Assembly (NCBI GenBank): GCA_004369045.1
Contig: ML213504.1
Span: 2,079,284-2,143,283 of the forward strand
From: Heliocybe sulcata
Taxonomy: Eukaryota; Basidiomycota; Agaricomycetes; Gloeophyllales; Gloeophyllaceae
Direction: 5' to 3'
DNA: 64,000 nucleotides
The position numbers and the translations under genes were made by a program. This document shows, one piece after another, positions 29,883 through 40,700 of this stretch; positions within the stretch are counted from its first letter, which is position 1; every line of letters begins with the position of its first letter. The notes under the pieces were generated by a model that worked only from the letters and a program-made list of their open reading frames with translations, had not been told where the DNA came from and ran no database searches.

Positions 29883-30103
29883 TTGATTCGAACTCTGCAA
29901 TGTGTATATAATGTAAACAAGATAGGATGTCGGTAGCCTTGCCAGCCAATTACTCCTACATGACTAATGCTCTTGGATCTTGGAAGTTTGGTCCCCCCCA
30001 CAGTACATACATCAGCATCATACACTGTATTTTTTGATATAGTATCGATAGTCTCTTGGCATAAACACGCTATCGGGGGAAGGCACTAACACTTCCACAA
30101 AAT
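29883..30103. other. Convergent 3' region
   Basis: About 220 bp between the MRS6 stop and the F-box gene stop. It is AT-rich with TATATAATG-like sequence near 29904, consistent with 3'-end processing signals. Confidence 0.35.
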
Positions 30104-31426
30104 TCACGGAAATCTATGAGTCTGCAGCTCAATCACTTCAGCGTGATCAGCGAACCACCGCCGTTCTCGGGCTGTTGCAACCTTCCACAACCATCCATAA
30201 TGAACCCGAAGGCGTTCAATTGGATATCCTATAGATAGCCGGTGGGACATCAAGGCACGGACGGCCATAGGCGATGTCTGAGAACCAAAATAGAGGTCAA
30301 GTACTTGCAACCGAGGCCATATTATCTTGCCGTCTGGGCCTTCGTGAGTAAGGCTGGTGAGCAGGGCGCTCCCAGGAAGTACTAGCCCGTGCCCGAAATA
30401 TTCCACGGCGGGTAAGCAATGCGCCAGACGCACACCATGAAGTACCCACAGCCGGTCGTCCTCATTAGTGATCGTGACCGTGTGGATGTCGACCCGGATA
30501 AGCTTCTCGTATTTGACGGATTGAGAACGAATGCCCAATGCCCTGGTGAACAAGGCAAGCACGCGGCAGTCGATGGAGATGATCGTAAGCGACAAAAGTG
30601 TTGGGGCAAAGAAAGAGCTGAAGAACGAGGAGACAAATGCACTCGCTTCTGAATTGAAGTTGAGGGTAAGATGTTGGAGCCTGGGTGGGTTCAGAGGGCG
30701 GAGGTTGGATTCCCATTCACTCTTGTAGTCAGCGCATTGTCCGACCAGTGTGAGATGGGTTAAGTGCCGACAAGTGTCCATCACTTCTCCAAATTCTTGG
30801 TGGGTGATCCGGGTTGGTCCTGTCAGATGTAACTTTTTGAGGGTCCCGAAGTGGAGCGGACCTGAGGGGGAAGCACGCAGCATGGGTAGAACAACCGCCG
30901 CGGGAGAGGAAATCTGCGGCTTTGGCAGCTCAATACAGACACTGCCTTCCTCGAGCTGTTCATCGGCGTGGGATGAATCAAGGCCGGAATCCCCCAGAGC
31001 CTTTGGAAGATGTAAGACTATGGTGCGTCTGGTCGCATGCGACGGCCTGATCGTCCAGGAAGACAAACAGGGTGATTCAACCTTCAGGGTAGATGACCAG
31101 ATCGATGGCTCCTCTCCCTCAACGATGACACCCTCCCATAGGGTAAGAGCACAAGTTGCTGCGCGATGCCACTGGTGGCATACCCAAGATGCGAGCACAA
31201 TGGAAGGCACGGCAACAGTCAGCATTACCGAGGAGGCCACAGGCTCGAGTCGCACAATATGATGGCAATTGTAGTAGAATATTTCTATCAAAATATCGTC
31301 TGGGAGACGAGCGACGGGCATGGAGGCGTTGTGCATTCTTGCTAGTTGGGTGATCTCCTTGGCGCCACTGGATGTCCATGCTTGGTGGAATGAGCTGTTA
31401 GTGAGCCTCTGCAGCATATACTGCAT
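30104..31426 (-). CDS. F-box domain protein
   Basis: Probable substrate-recognition subunit of an SCF ubiquitin ligase. A single exon gives 440 residues. The F-box core is VARLPDDILIEIF near the N-terminus, then a SWVCHQWHRAA segment that completes it. The rest has loosely spaced Leu-rich stretches (LHLTGPTRI, HLTLVGQC, LQHLTLNF, LLSLTIISI) suggesting degenerate leucine-rich repeats that bind the target. Such proteins are very numerous in Agaricomycetes. The first ATG is 31426, but an ATG at 31336 lies closer to the F-box and would shorten the protein by 30 residues. The target is unknown. Confidence 0.85.
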   Translation of the reverse strand: MQYMLQRLTNSSFHQAWTSSGAKEITQLARMHNASMPVARLPDDILIEIFYYNCHHIVRLEPVASSVMLTVAVPSIVLASWVCHQWHRAATCALTLWEGVIVEGEEPSIWSSTLKVESPCLSSWTIRPSHATRRTIVLHLPKALGDSGLDSSHADEQLEEGSVCIELPKPQISSPAAVVLPMLRASPSGPLHFGTLKKLHLTGPTRITHQEFGEVMDTCRHLTHLTLVGQCADYKSEWESNLRPLNPPRLQHLTLNFNSEASAFVSSFFSSFFAPTLLSLTIISIDCRVLALFTRALGIRSQSVKYEKLIRVDIHTVTITNEDDRLWVLHGVRLAHCLPAVEYFGHGLVLPGSALLTSLTHEGPDGKIIWPRLQVLDLYFGSQTSPMAVRALMSHRLSIGYPIERLRVHYGWLWKVATARERRWFADHAEVIELQTHRFP

Positions 31427-31690
31427 AACAGCTTACTGTGACGCCTGCGGTCGGATTTCATCTGATTAAGAGGCGAAACAATGCTATGGCCTACACTAGG
31501 TGAGTGCGTGCCACAGTGCTCCATTCAAGTTAAGGCTCCATTCAAGTTAAGGAAGTCGCATAGTGTCACGCGAGGTCACTGCTAGCTGCTTCGGTTCATA
31601 CAAGTTCGATATTGGCGACTTGTACATTACCCCTCTGCTTTGACGGAATATTATTCACCTAGCATTCAGGCATTCTCTGAAGTCGCTACT
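31427..31690. promoter_or_regulatory. Bidirectional promoter F-box gene / ARL2 with tandem 17-bp repeat
   Basis: 264 bp between divergent starts. It contains two perfect head-to-tail copies of GCTCCATTCAAGTTAAG (31518-31534 and 31535-31551). Confidence 0.5.
31518..31551. repeat. Perfect tandem duplication, 17 bp x 2
   Basis: Two identical adjacent copies of GCTCCATTCAAGTTAAG inside the shared promoter. It is either a recent slippage duplication or a doubled factor site. Confidence 0.8.
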
Positions 31691-32561
31691 ATGGGATTAC
31701 TTACGATTATTCGGAAGAACCGTCAAAAGGAGAAAGAGATGCGCATCCTTTTCCTGTGGGTTCTCACTTGTCGTCATTGCGAGAGTCGGATTGTCAGATA
31801 GCCCGGATCAGTGGTTTGGATAATGCCGGAAAGACCACGATACTAAAGAAATTGAACGGGGAGGATATCATGAGCGTCAGTCCGACGTTGGGGTTCAATA
31901 TCAAGACATTCATGCACGGTGGGTGAGCGCCGGATCCCTCAGCTGCCGGTTGACCGTCTCACGTCTCTTCTTCAGATATACTCTGAATATATGTGCATAG
32001 AGCGTTTCTTTTTGATATTGAAACTGGCTGATAGCTGCGTATGTAGGGGACGTGGGGGGTCAGCGGACGCTGCGACCGTACTGGAGAAACTACTTCGAGC
32101 AGACGGACGCCATTGTATGGGTCGTTGACTCCACCGATAGATCGCGAATGAGGGATTGCAGGGACGAGCTGCATGCGCTGCTTTTAGAGGACGTACGTGT
32201 GCTTCTTGCTGGATTGACTGACTATTCGCCAACATGACCGACGGCATCCAGAGACTGTCAGGCGCGTCACTGTTGGTCTTTGCCAACAAGCAAGACATCC
32301 AGGGATCTATGTCTGATGGAGAAATCCGTGCTGTATGTCTCTTGCTTGGTATTGCACGGATAGAGTTGATTCAGAGTCGGGCAGGCACTGGATTTGGATT
32401 CGATCAAGTCTCACAACTGGCGTATTTGGCCCTGTAGTGCTGTAACTGGCAACAATTTGCTGACTGGACTCGATTGGGTGGTGAATGATGTCGCTGGGAG
32501 GTTGTACTATAGTTCAACCGCAAGAGCGACGGGTCACTCCGTGACTGCCATTGTCAAGTAG
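31691..32561 (+). CDS. ARL2: ADP-ribosylation factor-like GTPase Arl2
   Basis: Small GTPase acting with tubulin cofactors in tubulin folding and microtubule formation (yeast Cin4). Six exons (31691-31755, 31812-31922, 31976-31992, 32047-32192, 32252-32332, 32385-32561) give 198 residues. The start MGLLTIIRK keeps Gly2. G-motifs: GLDNAGKTT (P-loop), [10 protein letters not shown] (switch I Thr), [19 protein letters not shown] (switch II; the W codon is split by a splice), NKQD (G4) and CSAVTG (G5). The GTPase ends [13 protein letters not shown] as in Arl2, with about 14 extra residues. The third exon is just 17 nt. It is divergent from the F-box gene and convergent with OLE1. Confidence 0.94.
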
Positions 32562-32742
32562 GATCATCAGACTCGCTCAAGTATGAAGATTGACATCCAG
32601 TGTGCGGTATCATACGCGGATTATATGTATATTACATGCCTTCGAAGTACGTGTCTCATCATTGTATCCGCATCTGCAGTCGTCGCTCTGAATCTTGGCC
32701 AGGTTGCAGGAGCATTGTTTACTCTCAACCTTAATTGAAGCG

Positions 32743-34703
32743 TCAGTTCCGAACCTGTACAATCTGTAACTTCCTGCAAGGAGGCACGCCGGTTGTGAAG
32801 TCTTCCTCGCCAGCGCTGCATGGCGCATCTTGCGGATCCTCAGCTGAAGCGGTGTCGGTAACTATCTCAACTCCATGACTGAGAATTGCTGTCCGCAAGG
32901 TGGCTAAAAGCTGCAGTCCCAAGAAGCAAGTGTCTCTTGTCAGCAGGAGCAAGGTACTCGGAGCGCAAAGGCTTACATTCACAGCTGCGTCCGAGTGGTC
33001 ATACAGCCCGCCGTAGAAGGCGCTCGTCGCATCTTTGGCGACATATGCTTTCAAATAAGCTTCGCCACCCGGGTGTTCCTGCGTGAAGGAGGAAATATCG
33101 TGTACGAATCCCGAAATTGCCATCAGCGGTCGTGACGAAGAAGCTTCAATGACTACGCAGCCATAAATCAGTCGGATTTCCGCACGATCATGGACGGCGC
33201 AGCACTTGCATTTCTCCCAGCTCCATATTTCCAGGGTTTCTGCAGGAACGCCCCAGCCCCACTTCTCTTCGATCTCGTCCTGGACATACTTCAGTTTCTT
33301 GAGACTCATAGTAAGGCGACATTTTTGGATCTCGGACTCCCGAAACCGTTGTAGACTGGATGCAAGGCCAAAGAACGCGCAGCATGATATGAACCATTTG
33401 GTCGGATCGTACTGATACCATCTGCTCGCACAAGAGTGCTTATGTCACGGTGCGATTCATGAAATGGCAAAGGTCAGTGAACTTGACATACCGGATGGCG
33501 TTCCGATAATCTGACGGAAACTGGTGATGGAAATTGTGGTACCCTTCTCCGAGAGTCAAAAGCGCGGTGACAAGATGATCGCGTGGACTATGACCGTCGG
33601 AGTATGGCGTCGACCCCAACCAGTGTGCGACAGAGTTCACGGCAAAAGTGCTCTGAATGTCGCATGGTCACAACAGCAAGGCCTTCTCGGAACCCTTCGT
33701 ACTCACATGATGGACTACTACCAGTCTGGCAAAACCAGCCCAGTACCACCCGCCCCACCAGTCTTCCCAAACGAGGCCGCAGAACGCGACGGGTATCAGT
33801 AGGCCCCAGAACGCGGCCAGTGGAAAGTACCATCGGTGCTGCCATGCTACGACCCGGTTCTTCCGGAGGTCCCCGCACTCGGCTGGGCCAGGTTTGACCC
33901 TCGGCTTTACAAGCATCCAGCCGAAATGCGAGTGCCAAAAGCCGAGGTGCGCTGAGTACGGATCTAACGCTGTGTCGGTATACCGATGGTGCGCGCGGTG
34001 GAGACGCGCCCAGAATCGAATGGAGCCTTGCACCGCGCCTGACCCTGCGCAGGCAAGGAAGCATTGCAAGGGTATTGAGGCACTGTATGATCGATGAGAC
34101 CACAGGCGATGGTATCCAGCTGTTATCCCTGCAGGAAAGTGTCTGATCCTACTTGATCATTCGACATCAAATCGTGATACTTACCCAACATATTGAAGAT
34201 GTAATACAACATGGCGAATACGCAAGTTTTGTGCGTCAATGGCGTTGTGAAGGAACCGTATACGGCCGCCATGGGTGTCAACAGCAACACTGCTAGGCTA
34301 AACCACCGGATCTCTTTACGGGGTTTGCTGAGGGTGATTGCGGGCGGTCGCAAGGCCCCGACGGAACGTCTACGACGATGTTGTTGCAGACCTGATTCAA
34401 TCTTTATAAGATTTCGCGAGAGTCTCAGAAATGGTAGAGGACACTCACCATTGGAGCATGCGTGTTCCGGAGTGGATGCGATGCCATCTGTACTCGAACT
34501 CACAGTTCTCATGGCTAGTGAGGCCTTGATGCAACGGTGAATCTGTAACCTTGTCGCGTCTGGATCATAACTCATGGATATCATAGCCTCACTTATAGGG
34601 TCTGCGCAACAGCGGTGACGCCCGTTGCCTGTGGAGCATCGTCGGTGCCGTCAGGATCGCGGTCTAAACCGTCCAGACCACCCCACCTCAAATGATGGAC
34701 GTG
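32743..34703 (-). CDS. OLE1: Stearoyl-CoA (delta-9) fatty acid desaturase with C-terminal cytochrome b5; N-terminus unresolved
   Basis: ER membrane di-iron enzyme inserting the cis-delta-9 double bond into palmitoyl- and stearoyl-CoA. The three histidine boxes are visible: HRLWSH, HRAHH and EGYHNFHH, with PTKWFI after the third. The C-terminal cytochrome b5 domain has [18 protein letters not shown] (heme His). The frame ends [11 protein letters not shown] at 32743. A 57-bp GC-AG intron (33153-33209) is in phase without stops; removing it restores [20 protein letters not shown]. An N-terminal exon at 34597-34703 encodes [19 protein letters not shown] and AVAQTL, typical of basidiomycete enzymes. 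However, its expected donor reads CT/ATAAGTG instead of CT/GTAAGTG. I could not place the start codon. Confidence 0.9.
33153..33209 (-). other. GC-AG intron in OLE1
   Basis: Donor GCAAGTGC after AAAT and acceptor GCGTAG before TCATTG. It is 57 bp long, a multiple of three with no stop, so retention would insert 19 residues rich in cysteine just before the cytochrome b5 core. Confidence 0.75.
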
Positions 34704-37700
34704 CTGAAAGGTACGTACACAAAGACGGCGTACGGAGGCAACTCAAGTGAATCCAATGTCGAATGACGCAGATGCCATATATACGCAACGTAGGGCAGAA
34801 ACCTTGGCGAGCGACCCGAGTCGAGGAAGCGCATCAACTCCTTGGTGCTACGCTAGTCGGAACGGACCTATCACACCGTCGCGCTCGGTTACCTGGCTAT
34901 CAGTTCGTCGGCGAAGGATGCGAGCTAACAGGTGGTTTTCCCTTCGTTGCCGCGAAGAGCGACAATGCTGTGGCCGGAAAGGGATACCCGTTGATGATTT
35001 TGGGGTGAGCTATGAAACCATTCTGAGAAGCCCGCTTGATTAGATTCTACAGCCTATCCAGCGCATTTGTTACCGATACTGCCCTTCGATCCGCTGGTGG
35101 TTTAGTGATCGATACGCGCATTTCGTCGTCCAAGCGTCATCGCACAAACGATATGGTACCCTATGATGGCTCGCTGGACCCAGAACTTCCTCTTTCCCAT
35201 TGTCACTGGCATGAAGCGCAAGCGCTTGATACCCTCGATGCCCAGCACCTTCAGAGACGCGCTTACTATGTCGTCATTGGGACCTATGTGGTCGTTATTC
35301 AGGGACTCCTGGATCGCGACTCGATGCCTCAACTTGAAGGGTATTCCCTGACCATGCCAGATGACTGAAGGTGGCAGGCTAGCTTACATCCATCGTGTCA
35401 AGTCCCTGATTATCCCACCTCCGTCTCGAGCGGATGACGGGACGTGTTTGCAGAAAAGGCGGCCATCACCGCGACTGCGTGCGGCAGCTGGATGGACCAG
35501 CTGTCACTGCGGACACATGACGGTCCAGGCCGTGTACTTGTAGTTGTAGCGCCCTGCCCATGTTGACCATGCAGACGCCAAACGTGGACCGCGAATCCTG
35601 CTTCGAAAGGGCAGATATTTGGTTTAGTTCTCCACGCCCGCAGCTTCAGCCATTCGCCGCGCCTGGGGCGGCCTTTTCGAATTGACCTAATGCCTTGCTT
35701 GCACGCCGTGGATCGGACGCGCGGTTTCAGGTGCGAGTGCTCACATTGCTTCTGAGTGAACTGAATTCATATGATGCGCATCATCTTTAGCCCCACACGA
35801 AGTATGCACAGGATTGGCAATAATACTAGACTTGACACCCCTGGAATCTCTTCAATCATAGTTCGCATTATCCAGGGACCTACGAATACCCTACGGACTA
35901 CTGGTACGCGCTGTCATGGGTCTCTGTGCAGTCCGTTAACACCGGCACTGCCGGCGGAGGAGCTGTTGTCTTGGCAAATAGGTTCGCTGGGCGACGACGA
36001 GGACGGTTGACAGGAACGGAGCAGCTAAAGAACGATAGTTCTCATGCAGGATATGCCATCGGCACGGCGGCGAGCGTCCTGGAGCAGGATTAAATGGTTA
36101 GTGACCTGAGAAGCACCTCGCTCACACCACTTACAGGTATACTAGTTTCTCGGAGACAACACGATCGAGAGACTGCAATCGAGCTTCAAGGGGCCGCTGC
36201 AGTGAGCCGAATTCCAGGGTCGCGGCGGACCGCGACGGCTGTCAGTACGTCGATGGTAGTGTTCCCCGGGTGATTGGCTACGGCTCCGCTGGTAACATGG
36301 TGCTGCACTGCACCGCCTATGGTCGATTAGTGACGCAGCGAATTGCGCGCTTAGGTGGACCTTTACTTGATGCGGGACAGCATCTGGGGGCGATACAAAG
36401 AAAGGGTCCGCAGCCAGTACTTAATCGCCGTCCAATGGCGCCGCATCCTGAGGCGGTGTCTGCCCTTGCTACTGAATCCAGACCCTGTATCATGGCCGCC
36501 TGTATTCCTAGACCTGAGGCCACAGTCAGGCATATAGACAAAACCACTAGAATGCAAGATGCTTGCCTCCATCATGCGAATCCAAGTGGACCATCCCACG
36601 GAGCCGTTAAGCAACCCTTGAATCTCAGTGTCGAAGACGTAAGGTCTCGCGCGCACCTGGATCGCTAGCCTTCCTGACTATATCCTTTTCCTCCCCGGTT
36701 ATGTGCGCAAAAACTACCACGACTCTCAGCTCATACGGCAGGATAATCGGTAGCACCGATAGATAAGCGACAGACATGCTTGAATCTTCGCGCTAATCCT
36801 CAAGAACACCATGACGCTGGCCGGTTAATGAGCACCCAAGGTTCCCGACGTCCTTCTGTCCGGTCGGAGAGATCTTCATCTTAGTTGCCGGGGTGGACTG
36901 TGAACTTTTCGGTTTCTCTCTCTCTCTTGGAACGACTGGATTCTCTCGGATAGTGTTATAAAGTCCGGACACTGTTCCCTCTGGAGATGTGGACGATACA
37001 GGCCGGCCATCGACTGCTACGTGTTGCCCTGCAAATCAAGCTATACCGCGCTGCGGGACGTAATGAGCATGGTCCGCTTGCCTCGGCAAATTCTCGGTTC
37101 TGACAGGTAAAATGGCATCGGCTTACATACATCCTGCCGCTCTCGACTTCGAATATACTGCCGTACGAGAGATCCAGCGGTCAGCCAGCAGTACTGGATA
37201 GTTCTTGAGCTTCTGATGCGAGATGAAGACCGAATGGAACGGACGAAAGCATTTAGCTTCGCCTACGTACTAGTGTCAACGATTCACATCTCCAAGAAAG
37301 GGAGAACCTCACAATGTGGTGCCTTTTCGCCTAGGAGCTTGAGGACGGACAATGCCGTTGGAAGCTCTCGCCAATCCAATTGCAGCGCCTACGCCGACCT
37401 GTCAAAGGCCGAGGTTGTCAACACAACGAACGACTTCTGATCAGAGAGCAAAGAGAAACGTACTTCATGGCCTACAGCTTGCAGATCGCACCCACCTGCT
37501 GAAGGAGTAGGCACGCTATCCGAGTCGGAAATGAGGCGCCGCCGCCTACAAACTTTGTCGAGGTACAGAACACTTCTGTGTGAGGTATGGAATGCGTTCC
37601 ACTACAATGCGTCACGCGCCTTTCTACCTTCTGGGGGTAGGCACGCCCAGTTTTCCCGCATCCGCAAGGGACGACTAGTCTACGCGACGTTGTAAGGATG

Positions 37701-40700
37701 GTCCACCATCTCGGTGAAGCGACCTGCTGTGCCGGATGTATACTTCAAGGAAATCACGTCATTCTTGCTGTATTGGATCATACGAACATGGACGTACGTG
37801 TCACCGCCACAATGTCCCCACCTGTATAGCGCCACATATAATGTTCAGTACATGTGGGTCCCACCTTGTAATTAAGTCCAGAAGACCACACTGAATTCGC
37901 TCCACCTGTACGGTGCACCTTTCTCGTTCAATTGTGACAATATTTGGCGCAGCAGTGGTAGCTGGACAGACTCAAGACCTGCCAATGTGGACCTGAGCAG
38001 GCGCAAGCCGAAAGCGGTCAGTAGAGAGCTCTCACGTTCTAGTAGGGACTGTTAATACCTTGTAAATTTGAGATTTTTGTCGGCGCGCATAGACGTAGCC
38101 AATAGGGCGCTGTACATTGTGCTTCAAGGAAGGTCGCCTGGGATTGTCGGGGAGAGCACTGCATAGTCAGATAGCCAGGTACATGCACTGCACCAATTGA
38201 ATTGACCGCAGCTCCGACTCGGACTTCGTCCCTTTGGAGATGCTCGTGCTGCAACTGTAAAATGACGATTTGCAATTGCGAGAGGCTGAGATGCTATAGG
38301 TATGCGGGTGATAAATACAATATTCGCAAGCTGAGCCGGAGGACGGAAGAGAGTGCTTACAACGCGACGGAACGCAAGACTGCCAGAGAACCTCCGACCA
38401 GAGTGTTCAGCCAGAGTGTTCGTCATTCACAACGATCGACAGAGGTCCTTTCAATATATCGCGAGCTCGAGACTGAAGTACTGATGTACGGGAGACATGA
38501 CACCCAACAAGTGGAAGAATACGCTACTCTAGAGGTGGCGGTGGCCACCGACTTCGGAACTTTCCACGCCTTTTTGCATGCTCTTAAGCCGAAGCATTTT
38601 GCATAGAAATGAACAAGGCGCATTAACTCCTGGCAGACAGTGGTGCTTATCTTAATCAGTATATGAGCACAACAGATGAATTAGCTGCAGGGCTTAAACT
38701 ACTTCTCTGATGGCTGTTATTTGGCACGGCGCTTCCGAACCAAGGAAGCCACTGAACAGCCACCGCGAGAGAAGGAGCGTCCTGCGAAGAGCCACGCAGT
38801 TCTTCAACCGAGGATGGTGAGGGCAGATAGAGTTAAACTCACTAGGTAGATCAGCTTTGATTGTACCTGGGAGCACACCGCCTTGTCTGAGATTAAAAGC
38901 GCCAGGATAGAATTCGGGACGTCGCCACCGCCACCGTGCAGGAGACTTCCACACATTACAATCAAGAGCCATAGATGCAGGTCATATTAACGTAGAGCTT
39001 TTAATTTCATGTCTTGCTTGATGTCTGACGACACCGATGACGAAATATGAAGAGGATACCGAAGCGGCTGTTAGGCTTCAGGCTCGTCAAGCCAGTTGAG
39101 CAGAAGACATGCAAGCCTAAACCACTGAACCTTCCTGTATAAAAACTGAGATAATACAGGCCAGTCCGTTCGGCTGTGATACTGTGCAGAGTGAGATTGA
39201 GGTAAAAGGGTTAACAAGCGCCCGTACCGGGAGACCGTGGATGCCCTTAGCATGGCTAGTGGTTGGTGAGGATGCACTGAACGGAGAGCAGGCCAATTAA
39301 TCCGCCATAGTAGGATTGCGATAATGTAGCGCAAATAGCGAACGAAGCCCGAACCGGGATGATGCTGGACCTCTTCGGCGAACAGAACGTCGTCGGAAAG
39401 CAAAGATAGTTCCAACAGCGCGTCTGAATGACATCGTGAGGCAGGCGGAAGCGCAATCAAACGAAGAGGTAGATCATTAGACGGTGCCTGGGAGATAGGT
39501 GTTCAGAAAAGAGGATCTTTCGAAGTGTTCTCTTCGGCAAACAAGCTTAAGACCGGTTTAGACTTTGCCACCGCCACCGCGACAAAGGAGACCTTATGTC
39601 GGTAACTATAACAAGCTGCAAGAACGAACCCAGTCAGCGAAGCCTAACTGGCACGGTAGATCTTCTGCACGGGGTTCGACAGAAGTTACCAGGTCAAGGG
39701 AAGTTAGACTCGACATGGAGATCTATTGATCGTACCTCGGAACGGAACTAGTCGCCACAAGCAAGTCGGGCAGAACATGTCCTCGCCACCATAACGAATC
39801 TCCATTACTGGCGCAGCGCAGATGAACGAATGGGGCCGCCACCGGGCATCTAGATACTGAGCGGTGATGAGATCAGTCAGAGGAAGTTAAGCTCTTGGGC
39901 GGGAGTACTTACCAATGGAAGCTAGCTGGAGTGGCGCTGGACATACTCAGGTAATTTGCGCTGCAGGATAGACTCTCGTCGCCACCACTGCCCGATGGAA
40001 TAGTGAGGATCCAGAACACATATAGCAGACGCCATGAAGATGTGGCATGCTGATACGACTCAGAAGACTCGGCTCTCAGCATGAAGCGTAAGTGACAAAG
40101 GAAACATATACGGGTCCGCCTATGACGACCTATGCAAGATGTGCGTTGAATAGGGTCGGCACTAGTCATTCGCGAGTGGAGACAGATAGCCGAGGCGCTG
40201 TACGAGATGGAGAGGGTCTAACTTAACATGAGCCTTGAAGCCAGAACTGGCAAGATCCACATGCCATGCCGCCACTACAGGTGGAGATGGAGATGAGACA
40301 AAGTCGAGATTAGATGTCGAATGGAGGAACAATCCGAGTCATATGAAGGTAAGGTCGTACCCTGCCATAGAAGGCTAGAGTGGTGCCCACTGAAGCTCGC
40401 CCGACCTTCAACTCCGAGCCATAGCAACCACGCGTTGTCGCGAAGGGAAGTACATCATCGGACCAAGTAATCCGATATACTAAAAAGTCTTGCCTTTGTA
40501 AAGCATGGGAGTACGGGTAAAAGAGGCACACTCAACCCAGTGCAGCCACGCAGAGATCCGACACAGGAGCAGGAAGAATAAACATGGAAATGATCTGGTT
40601 TCATGAGGCGAGATAATGGAGACCCTCCGGCTTAGCGCGATCTGCCCGCAGAGCAAAGGAGAGATTGAGATTGGCGAGAAGATCAGTGGCTGAAGATTGG

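Noticed and set aside
34448-34520. [13 protein letters not shown] reading on minus, reminiscent of the YRWH motif of fungal linoleate dioxygenases
   Set aside because: No other part of such an enzyme lies nearby, and this frame ends in a stop when spliced to the next OLE1 exon; a chance match.
35838-36095. Coding-like plus frame HPWNLFNHSSHYPG... with GTAGGGAVV
   Set aside because: 84 stop-free codons without a start, splice partner or recognised family; kept only as a note within the desert.
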